A program made the translations under genes and the position numbers. This document shows positions 43,685-52,424 of a stretch of DNA of 64,000 nt, piece after piece (positions within the stretch are counted from its first letter, which is position 1; every line of letters starts with the position of its first letter). Where the stretch lies: contig NZ_AJLK01000131.1 in the NCBI RefSeq assembly GCF_000317205.1, positions 1 through 64,000 of the forward strand, given 5' to 3'. This stretch comes from Fischerella muscicola PCC 7414. GTDB taxonomy: Bacteria; Cyanobacteriota; Cyanobacteriia; Cyanobacteriales; Nostocaceae. The notes under the pieces were generated by a model that was given only the letters and a program-made list of their open reading frames with translations, searched no databases and had not been told where the DNA came from.

Positions 43685-44518
43685 CTACTGATGTGAACGT
43701 CTTTCGGCTAGCATTTGATTTTCTGCACAGGTTTGATTGAGATTGGTTAAACCAATCCAACGGTAAATAGCATCTCCAAATTCTGGAAAAAGTTGTACAT
43801 TAGAAAATAGAAGTCTTGTGAGTAACCCGTCAAGGATTACTTCTGCTTTGTTGTTTTTGATGGCATCTATAACTGCGATCGCTACGGTTTTTGGTTCAGA
43901 AACACGCGCTAATTTGGGTGCTGGTAAGCCAAATTTCAAATACATCCCTGCTTTTGTATATCCTGGACAAATCACAGAAACGCCTACGTTAGTATCAATT
44001 AATTCCTGCCGCATCGCGTCTGTCCACATAATTAAACCAGCTTTACTGGCAGAATAAATGCTGTTATAAGGGGCTCCCTTTTTTCCAGAACCAGAGGAAA
44101 TATTGACAATGTGACCACTATTACGTTCTAACATATTCGGCAATACTAACCGAGTTAATTCCATTCCTGCTAGCAGATTAGTTATTAGTATTGACTGGAT
44201 ATCTTGGAGAGAGTAATTTTGAAAAGGTCGGTATTTTTCAATTGCAGCATTATTAATCAAAACATCAATTCGACCTGCATTTTGATTAATTTGCTGGACA
44301 AGTAATGGTAATTCTTCTAATTTGCTGATATCAAAGGGAATGCTAATGTATGTACCACCAGCAACTTCTACTTCAGCACGGATATTTTCTAATTTTTCTT
44401 GGGAACGAGAAACACCAACTACAGTTGCTTTTTCTTTCGCTAGCGCCCGAGCAATAAATGCTCCTATACCACCCGCAGCACCAGTTAAAACTACTGTCTT
44501 ACCTGCAAGATTTTTCAT
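43685..44518 (-). CDS. HetN-like short-chain dehydrogenase/ketoreductase
   Basis: From the ATG at 44518 it has 277 residues; the longer frame translates a repeat. It is a classical SDR with TGAAGGIGAFIARALAKE (cofactor site), NNAAIE, a catalytic serine in NISSGSG and YSASK (Tyr-x3-Lys). Across its length it resembles HetN, the heterocyst-pattern SDR, including the C-terminal IYRWIGLTNLNQ. The HetN inhibitory pentapeptide RGSGR at about residue 132-136 here reads RNSGH. It may be a fatty-acyl ketoreductase of the glycolipid pathway or a diverged HetN. It is the only hetN-type gene in the window. Confidence 0.85.
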   Translation of the reverse strand: MKNLAGKTVVLTGAAGGIGAFIARALAKEKATVVGVSRSQEKLENIRAEVEVAGGTYISIPFDISKLEELPLLVQQINQNAGRIDVLINNAAIEKYRPFQNYSLQDIQSILITNLLAGMELTRLVLPNMLERNSGHIVNISSGSGKKGAPYNSIYSASKAGLIMWTDAMRQELIDTNVGVSVICPGYTKAGMYLKFGLPAPKLARVSEPKTVAIAVIDAIKNNKAEVILDGLLTRLLFSNVQLFPEFGDAIYRWIGLTNLNQTCAENQMLAERRSHQ

Positions 44519-45284
44519 GATTAGTTGATAATTGTTGATTGTTGATGGTTGGTTGTTGGTTGTTTTTATCTTGAAATCTTGCACCAACCTAATCTTCCGC
44601 CAATAAATAAATTTCTTGGCTCAGAGTTCAAGTTCACTCAAGTGGACTCAAATCTATGCCAACAAAAGACAAGAAATAACTCTGCCCTACTTCACTTCAG
44701 TAGAACATTCATCATCAATAATTATCTATACTCTGAGAGCATATGCAATTAACAACAAATTTAGTGTCTTATTACGCTTACTTCCCCTAAACGCTCTCAG
44801 CACACTTTTTGAAGTTGACACTCTTCTGGCTATTAATTGCTAATTTAATTTAATTAAAACACAAGTCTCATTATTTTTACACTTTTTTATGCAATATTTT
44901 AAATTATGAAAAATTCCATATATATAGATAAAAAAAGGCATCAATTTAAGGTTTATATACCTTTTAAATTACTTAAATTAATCATTAATTCTTGACAAAA
45001 AATAAGTTAAATAAAGATAGCAAACTTGACAGCAAACTGCATCGGTAAAAAGAGAGAGTGACTAGGTATAGTAGGACAGCATAAATAATTAATATCAATT
45101 TCGGCTAATTGATTACGATATTATACTTCGCTTTTGGTCATTGGTTTTTCCCATTACCTATTACCAATTACCAATTACCTATTACCAGCCTACGCGACAG
45201 TATAAGTATTCAAGCAAACATGATATAAAGATTTGTAGTGAGGACTTTAGTCCTCAAAAAAAGGCTAAAACCCTTACTACAAAG
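44519..45284. other. AT-rich upstream region of the SDR gene
   Basis: It contains heptamers near 45141-45187 (CCAATTA/CCTATTA) and the palindromic element at 45231-45284. The rest is AT-rich with several TTGACA-like hexamers, none with a convincing partner. I see no gene. Confidence 0.5.
45231..45284. repeat. Palindromic dispersed element, copy 4
   Basis: TTTGTAGTGAGGACTTTAGT begins the element and CTTACTACAAAG ends it. The inner second block is degenerate. It overlaps the end of the gap before the TPR gene. Confidence 0.65.
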
Positions 45285-46520
45285 TTATTGTGGAATTTGT
45301 CCCGAAAGTTTTTGAATTTGTCCAGAAAAGTAATCTTCTTCGTACTTTAATTGTTGGGCTACTTCCAACCCTTTTTGGAAAGCATTTAGTGCTTGCGGAT
45401 ACTCTTTGCGTTCCAAGTGCATTTTTCCGATTAGATCATAAGCATTCATCAAACCATAAAAATTCGAGGCTAATTGTTGAGTCTGTACAAGAATTTCGCT
45501 AGCTTGTAACGCCTCTTGTATTTGTCCTTGGGAACGGTAGAGCGCGATTAATTTTTGCAAAGCTTCACCTGCACGCACATATTGTTGTGATTGCCAAGCA
45601 ATTGTGTAAGCTTGTTGATAGTTATTGAAAGCTTCTTGGAGAAGATTAGGATTTTCCTTTGCCAAGGATTCATAATCTGAACCGATCGCTAGTTTTAAAG
45701 CTGGTAGTTGAGTCGGATTATTCTGTCTTTGGTATATTTCTGTGAGTCGGTTGTGTATTTCTATTGCTTGCTGGGGTTGTTTCCCTTGTTCGTAAATGTA
45801 GGCTAATTTTTGCAAGTATACTAGCTCATTGACACTATCACCCCTAGCAGTAGCTAATTTTAACAACTCCCGATAAGTTGCTCCTGCTTTGCTGTAATCA
45901 AACCAACTCAGATGTACTTCCCCGATAGTCTGTAAAATTTGTACTTCTTTAGCTGTATCTTGCTGCTGTCGCGCCGCAGCTAAAACTTGCTCATAAACTT
46001 CCACTGCATTTTGAGGCGAGCGCACTTGTCGGTAAGCTAATCCTAGTGCTTGCAATAACTCTAAATCATTAGTTTTTTGAGACTGTACCTGCTTTTGAAT
46101 TGCTTGTAATCGCTGAGTAATGTATTGTACCTCTGGGCGATTGCTTTTTTGATAAGCTACAGCACCCACCCTTCCTAGTGCTTGCACCTCTTTCACAGCA
46201 CCCAAATATCGACGCAACCGCAGTTCCCGGTTCCAGATATCAAATGCTCCCACCTCATCACCTGCTTGCAATTTCGCCGTAGCTTGTTGATTCAACTTAT
46301 CCAACTCCACCTCCAACTGTTGCTGTTCACTTACAGATAACGGCTGTTTGTCTTTGTCTGGATTCCGTGGCAACAGTGGATCGGGTGTGGTAATTTCTAA
46401 GGGTGATGGCGGAAACTCATCTGGTGGTTGAGGCTTTTTAGTAGCCGCCATAGTTAAGGAAGTGCCAAATAACCACAAAGCAGTAGTAGCAGTAATTGTC
46501 ACACTTAAGCGTTTGAGCAT
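45285..46520 (-). CDS. Secreted tetratricopeptide-repeat protein
   Basis: The 411-residue protein has a signal peptide (hydrophobic stretch ending near SLTMA), a Pro-rich segment (EFPPSPLEITTPDPLLPRNP) and then about seven TPR-like helical pairs (for example LGLAYRQVRSPQNAVEVYEQ and LIGKMHLERKEYPQALNAFQ). TPR proteins act as assembly scaffolds. Partners cannot be read from the context. The start is ATG at 46520; upstream sequence carries an ACAGAGGCACAGAGGACA repeat. Confidence 0.85.
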   Translation of the reverse strand: MLKRLSVTITATTALWLFGTSLTMAATKKPQPPDEFPPSPLEITTPDPLLPRNPDKDKQPLSVSEQQQLEVELDKLNQQATAKLQAGDEVGAFDIWNRELRLRRYLGAVKEVQALGRVGAVAYQKSNRPEVQYITQRLQAIQKQVQSQKTNDLELLQALGLAYRQVRSPQNAVEVYEQVLAAARQQQDTAKEVQILQTIGEVHLSWFDYSKAGATYRELLKLATARGDSVNELVYLQKLAYIYEQGKQPQQAIEIHNRLTEIYQRQNNPTQLPALKLAIGSDYESLAKENPNLLQEAFNNYQQAYTIAWQSQQYVRAGEALQKLIALYRSQGQIQEALQASEILVQTQQLASNFYGLMNAYDLIGKMHLERKEYPQALNAFQKGLEVAQQLKYEEDYFSGQIQKLSGQIPQ

Positions 46521-46743
46521 AGTTGTTAATAGTTGATTGTTGATTGTTCATAGCCATTAGCCATATTTGACGATCATCGCTCAAAAATTCTCCTGCAAAA
46601 CCAGCCCCTTCAAGGTGGGTGAAAAAAATGTAAATAAGACTTACGCACTAATCACGGAAGAATAAAACCACAGAGGCACAGAGGACACGGAGGAATAAGA
46701 GTTGGAGAGGTATTTTGCGTAAGTCCTGGTAAAGTAATAATAA

Positions 46744-46813
46744 GGCGATGGAGCTCGCCATAACCGCCTTTTAGTGATATTTAACACTTAATTAAAAGGC
46801 TGATGGCTCCTAC
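46744..46813 (+). promoter_or_regulatory. Fluoride riboswitch (crcB motif)
   Basis: The aptamer shows the class consensus: GGCGATGGAGCTCGCC forms P1 and the ligand loop, ATAACCGCC follows, an AAAAGGC arm closes P2, and TGATGGCTCCTAC ends it with the conserved pseudoknot partner. A variable loop at 46768-46794 is AT-rich. It precedes an antiporter-USP gene and crcB, both typical fluoride-response genes. Confidence 0.92.
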
Positions 46814-46821
46814 TTCTCCGG

Positions 46822-46869
46822 CTTGCTACGGAAGAGTAGGGCTGTTTGTCTTTATCTTCCGTCAGCAAG
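46822..46869 (+). promoter_or_regulatory. Probable expression-platform hairpin of the riboswitch
   Basis: CTTGCTACGGAAG (46822-46834) pairs with CTTCCGTCAGCAAG (46856-46869) with one bulged base. No U-run follows, so control may be by a rho-dependent or translational route. Confidence 0.45.
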
Positions 46870-46905
46870 TCACGCTTGCTCTTGATATTGTTCTCAAGCT
46901 GCGTG

Positions 46906-48537
46906 ATGTTAGAAAGTATTCTGTGGATCTTGCTGATGGGCTTTTTCGTGGGGCAGATTGCCCGGCGGTTGCAAGCCCCTGCACTGGTAGGTATGGTTTT
47001 GGTGGGAATTATACTGGGGCCTCAAGTTGCCGATGCTATTAGCCCTAATGTACTGGCTGCGTCTGCTCCCTTACGAGCGATCGCTGTCATGGTAATTTTG
47101 ATGAAGGCTGGGTTGGGGTTAGACCGAGAAAAATTGATACAGCAAGGAACAGTAGCATTACGATTAGGCTTTTTGCCTGCGGCGTGTGAAGCTTTGCTCA
47201 TTGCCCTAGCTGCTATGTGGATTTTCAAGTTTGATTTTCCTACGGGACTGTTGTTAGGTTGCATTATTGGGGCAGAGTCACCCGCAGTAATTGTACCGGG
47301 AATGCTGCGGCTAAAAAGCTTGGGTTGGGGAGTTACTAAGGGGATTCCTGATGCAATTCTTACTGGCAGCGCTTTGTCAGATGTGTTACTACTGCTAGTG
47401 TTTAGTTTGTTGCTGAGCTTTTTAGTACAGGGGGCAACTTCCGGGGTGACATTGCCTTTTGGCTTCAGCTTCAGTGTGGTTCAACTGCTTCCGATTCAGA
47501 TTGTTTGTCAGATTGTTTTTGGAGTTGTGCTGGGTTTCGCGACAGCGCGTCTTGTGGTTTTATTGCTGGCGAAGCAGAACTGGACTCAAAATGCAGTGCA
47601 GGATACTTTGGTTGCAGCAAGTTTGGCGTTGTTGCTGGTGGTGCTAGCAGAGAAGTTCCCCTTCTTCTCTGGCTATCTAGCAGTGATGGCGACGGGATTT
47701 TTCTTGATTGAGTTGGATGCTCCTTTAGCACGACGGTTGCGTTCTGGCTTCGACAGCTTGTGGACTGTAGCAGAAATCGTTTTGTTTGTGTTGCTAGGGG
47801 CAAGTATTCAACTACAAGTGTTAGAAAAAACTCTGCTTCCAGGATTGGTGATTCTGGTAATTGGGACGCTGATTGGACGCGCTCTCGGATGGTATTTATC
47901 TACATTGGGGAGTAACTGGAATTGGCGAGAGCGGCTGTTTTTGCTACCAGGGAACTCTGCTAAAGCCACTGTTCAAGCAGCAATTGGGGCGATTCCCTTG
48001 ACACAGGGTATTCAGGGTGGAGAGACGATTCTAGCGATCGCTGCCTTATCTATCTTAGTCACTGCGCCTTTGGGAGCCTGGGCAATCCCTACCTTTGCAC
48101 CCAAATTGCTAGAGCGAGGCGAAGTTGATCCAACCAAGGTAGCGATCGCTCGTCGCCTTGTGCTGCTAGCCGCCGTTGATACCTCCCCTTTAGCTAGTCA
48201 GGTGTTGACTAAAGCTGCTGATCTTGCTCGTCGTAGTGATGGTGAGGTGATTGTATTACACGTTATCCGCACAAATGATCCCAGGGGAGTAGAGCATTTG
48301 CGAGAAAAATCTCAACGACTTCTAGCAGACATTCGCCATAAGTTCATTACCATCACAGGCTCGGTTCCAGAGGAAATAGTTCGTGTTGCTCAGGAATATC
48401 GAGTTGCTGATATTGTCATTGGCAAGCGAGGACATCAACCTTGGGATGAGGTTTTAGTGGGTTCAGTTTCCCAAGCAGTCCTGGAATCAAGTCCAATTCC
48501 CGTCATCTTAGTTGAAGATGGGCGTATCCGTAAATAA
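46906..48537 (+). CDS. Cation:proton antiporter with C-terminal USP domain
   Basis: From the ATG at 46906 it has 543 residues. Residues about 1-390 are a CPA2-type antiporter with some 12 membrane helices (VGQIARRLQAPALVGMVLVG is the signature start). Residues about 410-540 are a universal stress protein domain (RLVLLAAVDTSPLASQVLTK, then GSVSQAVLESSPIPVILVED). Placed behind a fluoride riboswitch and ahead of crcB, it belongs to the fluoride-associated antiporters. Whether it moves fluoride or restores ion balance is not shown by sequence. Confidence 0.88.
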   Translation: MLESILWILLMGFFVGQIARRLQAPALVGMVLVGIILGPQVADAISPNVLAASAPLRAIAVMVILMKAGLGLDREKLIQQGTVALRLGFLPAACEALLIALAAMWIFKFDFPTGLLLGCIIGAESPAVIVPGMLRLKSLGWGVTKGIPDAILTGSALSDVLLLLVFSLLLSFLVQGATSGVTLPFGFSFSVVQLLPIQIVCQIVFGVVLGFATARLVVLLLAKQNWTQNAVQDTLVAASLALLLVVLAEKFPFFSGYLAVMATGFFLIELDAPLARRLRSGFDSLWTVAEIVLFVLLGASIQLQVLEKTLLPGLVILVIGTLIGRALGWYLSTLGSNWNWRERLFLLPGNSAKATVQAAIGAIPLTQGIQGGETILAIAALSILVTAPLGAWAIPTFAPKLLERGEVDPTKVAIARRLVLLAAVDTSPLASQVLTKAADLARRSDGEVIVLHVIRTNDPRGVEHLREKSQRLLADIRHKFITITGSVPEEIVRVAQEYRVADIVIGKRGHQPWDEVLVGSVSQAVLESSPIPVILVEDGRIRK

Positions 48538-48561
48538 CCTAATTTCCTTGAACTACTTACC

Positions 48562-48975
48562 ATGCTGCAAAATCCTGCGGTTCGTACCCCTGTTGGTATC
48601 AGTATCGGTGCAATTGCTGGCGCGCTCTCGCGTTATTATCTCGGTTTGTGGTTTACTAAGCTTTTTGGTACAGAGTTTCCCTACAGCACACTGATTATTA
48701 ATGTTAGTGGATGTTTTGTCATGGGTTTTTTTACGACGCTGACACTGGGACGATTCATCGCGATTCATCCTGATATCCGGCTATTAGTGACCACAGGATT
48801 TTTAGGATCTTATACTACTTTCTCAACTTATGAGTTAGATACAGCCAAGTTGTTCCAAGAACAAAGCTTAGAAGTTGATTTGGTTTACTGGCTTGGTAGT
48901 GCTTTTTTGGCACTCCTCAGCCTGCTGTTAGGGAATGCTCTGGCTGAATTTATCCGGATCAAGGAGGAATCTTGA
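48562..48975 (+). CDS. crcB: Fluoride channel CrcB/Fluc
   Basis: The 137-residue protein has four membrane helices. Signature blocks are NVSGCFVMGF and TGFLGSYTTFSTYELD, the second bearing the Phe-box and Thr residues of the fluoride pore. It works as a dual-topology dimer that lets fluoride leave the cell. It lies 24 bp after the antiporter gene, in the same riboswitch-led operon. Confidence 0.95.
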   Translation: MLQNPAVRTPVGISIGAIAGALSRYYLGLWFTKLFGTEFPYSTLIINVSGCFVMGFFTTLTLGRFIAIHPDIRLLVTTGFLGSYTTFSTYELDTAKLFQEQSLEVDLVYWLGSAFLALLSLLLGNALAEFIRIKEES

Positions 48976-49595
48976 CAATCACCACAAGCAACTCAATATT
49001 TACTTAACTCCTAACTTGCACCTCGCCCTGAGTATGCCTTGAACTTTAGTTCAAGGCTTATAGCCCAAGTCCGTTAAAACGGACTCAAATGTATATCCAG
49101 TAAACTTTAGCTTACTTGAGCTTTGAGCCAAGACATTTATTTCTTAGCGGACGAAAAAGTAGGTGCAAAATCTAAGTTAACAATGTGCTGAGTTGTAAAC
49201 AATCACATCGCCCAGATCCCCGACTTTTCTCAAAAGTCGGGGATATTGTTTTTCTTGCCATAGCATTTTTGATACTAGTTAAAAGACACTTTGCGTAATT
49301 TCACTAGAGCAAAATTTTGGTAACAATTGCCCTTACTAGTGCATCTAAATATAAAAGTATCAAAGTTTGAAATCCAAATGCTTGGTTTTGGACTGTGAAA
49401 TGATCATGTACTCCATTGGGCTGATGTCGGTTATCCCTCAGATAAGTTGGGTGATTTGGGGTTGTAAAATAAAGTGATTGCTGGAATTAATTATTGGTTA
49501 ACTATTTTATGAAATACTCAGCAATATATAAAATTCCCAACCCAAGATAGAGGATTTTTCACGGTTTTAATTGTTTATCATATAATTAGTAAAAA
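48976..49595. other. Gap with hairpin repeats
   Basis: It holds CTTGAACTTTAGTTCAAGG and CCGTTAAAACGG palindromes (about 49037-49085) and the AGATCCCCGACTT hairpin at 49214-49250. The rest is AT-rich with no gene visible. Confidence 0.55.
49214..49250 (+). terminator. AGATCCCCGACTT-family hairpin
   Basis: GATCCCCGACTTTT and AAAAGTCGGGGAT pair around CTC, with TTGTTTTTCTT following. It may terminate in plus sense, but it is more than 200 bp after crcB and belongs to a dispersed family. Confidence 0.5.
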
Positions 49596-49628
49596 ATGAT
49601 ATACGGTTATATTATTCGAGTTGGAGAA

Positions 49629-50444
49629 ATGAACCTCTTTCACAAACCACAAAGTACACAAAGTACACAAAGGAAGGAAGATTTTTCTCGTTTGCCTAAG
49701 AAATTAAATAAAGGTCTTTCTTTGATACTGGGTTTAGGAAGCGCTGCAAGTGTAGGATTATCTGCTCCGAAACCTGCGGAAGCGCTTCCATTTCAGGATT
49801 TAATTGTTCCGGGAATCCAATATTTTCAACTTTCTAATTTATCAACCAAGCAAAAGGTTGAATTGGGCAGTAATATACATCAACAGGTACGTGGAAATTA
49901 TAGAGTTGGTACGAATGCAACTGTTACTAGAATTGGTCAAAGATTAGCACGAGTTAGTAGCTGTTCTCAAACTCCTTTTAAATTTTATGTAGTTCAAGAT
50001 CCAAGCATTAATGCTTTTGCCACTACTGGTGGTTATGTTTATGTCCACACTGGTTTGATCAATGCCGCGGATAATGAAGATCAGTTGGCGTCGGTAATCG
50101 CACACGAAATCGCTCACATTTGTAATGACGATTTGGTGAAAAGACTTAGACAAACGCAGTTAGCTCAAGGTGCAGCTTCTCTTGCTGGTTTGGATAGAAG
50201 TAAGTTAGCTGCCATAGCTTATCAGTTGGCTATAGACTTACCTAACAGCCGCGAGGCTGAGTTTAACGCTGATGCTAAGGGATTGCAGTATCTGCAACAG
50301 GCTGGTTATGATCCTAATGCTATGCCTGCTTTCTTAAAGAAATTAGCGTCTCGTCCTTCTCCACCAGAGTTTTTTAGTACTCACCCAAACCCACGGGAAC
50401 GGATTGCGGCTTTAGAGAGAAGAATAGCTGATAGTCGTCGTTAG
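49629..50444 (+). CDS. M48-family zinc metallopeptidase
   Basis: From the ATG at 49629 it has 271 residues; a longer start at 49596 is possible. A hydrophobic stretch ending near KPAEALP suggests export. The zinc motif HEIAH (in SVIAHEIAHICNDDL) and the downstream SREAEFNADAKG Glu are intact. The tail THPNPRERIAALERR is typical of M48C proteins (YfgC/BepA-like). It probably degrades or helps fold envelope proteins. The N-terminus contains an ACACAAAGT direct repeat coding QSTQSTQ. Confidence 0.85.
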   Translation: MNLFHKPQSTQSTQRKEDFSRLPKKLNKGLSLILGLGSAASVGLSAPKPAEALPFQDLIVPGIQYFQLSNLSTKQKVELGSNIHQQVRGNYRVGTNATVTRIGQRLARVSSCSQTPFKFYVVQDPSINAFATTGGYVYVHTGLINAADNEDQLASVIAHEIAHICNDDLVKRLRQTQLAQGAASLAGLDRSKLAAIAYQLAIDLPNSREAEFNADAKGLQYLQQAGYDPNAMPAFLKKLASRPSPPEFFSTHPNPRERIAALERRIADSRR

Positions 50445-52415
50445 GTTACTGTAGATTAATGATCGCCTGATCAGTGTGTTACGCCTAAATCCTTGCTCTC
50501 CATTAACTCTAGAATCACTGTAACTAACTCGGTTGGTTCTACTGGTTTGGCAATATGGCTCAAAGCCTGCGCTGATTGCTCGGTTTTTATCTTCTTCTCT
50601 AGCATAAGCAGTCAGAGCGATCGCTGGAATTTTTCCTCCCTGTTCTTGCTTCATCTGGCGAATTTTCCGGACTAATGTGTAACCGTCTGTTTCTGGCGTA
50701 CCTATATCACTAAGCAAAACATCTGGTTTAAAGGTATGCAGTGCTTGCAGTGCTTGCTCGGCTGAAGAAACCGCCATTGGCACTGCTCCATATTCTTCTA
50801 GAGCAAAAACCAAAAATTCCCGGCTATCTAACTCATCATCAACAACAAGTACTCGTAAGCCAGCCAGAGGAAATTGGGAGATGGGGTGATGGGGTGATTG
50901 GGTGATGGGGCAATGGGGAGATGGGGCAGTAGGAAGCAGAGGTAGTCTGACTGTAAACGTGGCTCCCTGTCCTTCTCCTGGACTTTCTGCACTGACTGTC
51001 CCACCGTGTAGTTCTACTATATGGCGCGTGATTGCCAAACCTAAACCTAATCCACCATGATTTCTGGTAATCGAGCCATCAGCTTGGCGAAAATAATCAA
51101 ATACGTGGGGGAGAAACTGCGGTTTGATGCCAATGCCTGTATCTTTGACTGTGATTTGGGCGTAGCGGTTTTTGTGATCGAGCGATGGGGTGGTGGGGTG
51201 GTGGGGAGAGTTTGATTCTACTTTCTCCCCATTGCCCCTAATCTCCACTCCCTTGGCGGAATGGGGACCCCGAGTTTCCCATCTCCCCATCTGCCAATCG
51301 TTGACTACTTCTAGGCGCACTTCCACCCTACCGCCATTGGGGGTAAATTTGATGGCGTTGGCAAGTAAATTCCAAACTACTTGCTGGAGGCGGCTGGCAT
51401 CACCTAATACTAAGCCTACAGTCGGGTCTAATACTGATTTGATTTGAATTGATTTTGATTGAGCAGCTAAGGACATCGTATCAATTGCTGCTTCTATTGA
51501 TACAGTGAGGTTAACTGGACAAACATTCAGACGTAACTTGCCTTGGAGAATGCGGGAAACATCTAGTAAGTCTCCAATGAGTTGAGTTTGCAAACGGGCA
51601 TTGCGCTCGATTGTTTCTAAGGCTCGCCTGGTTGCTGCTGGTTCTAACTGGCGAGACAGTAACAATTTTGACCAACCTAGAATCGCGTTGAGAGGCGATC
51701 GCAATTCATGGGAGAGGATGGCGAGAAACTCATCTTTGACGCGATTGGCTTGTTGAGATTCTTCGTAAAGCCGGGCGTTATCAATGGCTGCTCCTACCAT
51801 GTGTCCTAGTTGCGCCAAAATGTTTTCGTCTTCTTCCGTAAATTCACCCTCGTACTTATCAGAAAGCTGGATAATTCCCAAGCTTTTACCATTCACAAAA
51901 GTAACTGGTGCGGCTAGCCAGCCTCGCAGAGGAGGGTGTTTGCTTGCGGCTTTGCCAAAAGAATGCCAAGCAGGATGGGCTTCTAGTTGTGCTTGTGTCA
52001 ACCTCATGGGTTGTTGGTTTTGGCAGACGATGTGATAGATACCAGAACCATCCAGAGATGCTTGGTAGTCGCGCCATTGAGCGTATTTTTTTGAGAGAGA
52101 AATCTTACTATTGGCACTTGTCCAGTTCCCATCTAGGGTAATATGTACGATCGCCATATGTGCTTCGATAATTTCCCTAGATTTGTCTGCAATCAACTGT
52201 AGCAAATTATCAAGAGATAGGGTGGAATTAATCAAAGGCGAGGCTGCTGTTAGTTGTTTGAGGCGATTGAGATATCTGCGTTCTCTTGCTTCTGCTTGTT
52301 TACGGGCAGTAATATCCATTGCAACGCCAGACATCTGCAATGGCTGACCAGATGCATCAAAACTGACTTGGCCTTTGTCATACAACCATACAATCGAGCC
52401 ATCCGGGCGCAACAT
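50412..52415 (-). CDS. Hybrid sensor kinase, C-terminal part (PAS-GAF-HisKA-HATPase-REC), damaged
   Basis: This open segment has 667 residues. It holds the end of a PAS domain, GAF (about 50-220), HisKA (LSHELRSPLNAILGW), HATPase (NLLANAIKF, DTGIGIK, GGLGLGLAI) and REC (VLVVDDE). It is the in-frame continuation of 52425-53075 beyond a TAA. Near 50556 a one-base shift breaks the REC domain: the other frame reads HIAKPVEPTELVTVILELM to a TGA at 50471, whereas this frame runs on to 50412 with unrelated residues. A C-rich repeat lies inside the ATPase domain at 51181-51295. Probably a pseudogene or misread gene. Confidence 0.8.
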   Translation of the reverse strand: MLRPDGSIVWLYDKGQVSFDASGQPLQMSGVAMDITARKQAEARERRYLNRLKQLTAASPLINSTLSLDNLLQLIADKSREIIEAHMAIVHITLDGNWTSANSKISLSKKYAQWRDYQASLDGSGIYHIVCQNQQPMRLTQAQLEAHPAWHSFGKAASKHPPLRGWLAAPVTFVNGKSLGIIQLSDKYEGEFTEEDENILAQLGHMVGAAIDNARLYEESQQANRVKDEFLAILSHELRSPLNAILGWSKLLLSRQLEPAATRRALETIERNARLQTQLIGDLLDVSRILQGKLRLNVCPVNLTVSIEAAIDTMSLAAQSKSIQIKSVLDPTVGLVLGDASRLQQVVWNLLANAIKFTPNGGRVEVRLEVVNDWQMGRWETRGPHSAKGVEIRGNGEKVESNSPHHPTTPSLDHKNRYAQITVKDTGIGIKPQFLPHVFDYFRQADGSITRNHGGLGLGLAITRHIVELHGGTVSAESPGEGQGATFTVRLPLLPTAPSPHCPITQSPHHPISQFPLAGLRVLVVDDELDSREFLVFALEEYGAVPMAVSSAEQALQALHTFKPDVLLSDIGTPETDGYTLVRKIRQMKQEQGGKIPAIALTAYAREEDKNRAISAGFEPYCQTSRTNRVSYSDSRVNGEQGFRRNTLIRRSLIYSNLTTTISYSSL
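51181..51295. repeat. C/G-rich composite repeat inside kinase ATPase domain
   Basis: GGGGTGGT units, a CCCCTAATCTCCACTCCC core and CCCATCTCCCCATCT units match the intergenic family. The tract encodes about 40 residues between the N-box region (VEVRLEVV) and the G1 box (DTGIGI). Confidence 0.75.
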
Positions 52416-52424
52416 CCGATATTC

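Noticed and set aside
43685-44518. Calling the SDR hetN outright
   Set aside because: Overall likeness is strong but the RGSGR pentapeptide and the hglB-hetI position are not met, so I left the symbol empty.
46803-46905. Earlier starts of the antiporter gene
   Set aside because: They overlap the riboswitch expression platform; the ATG at 46906 begins the first membrane helix.
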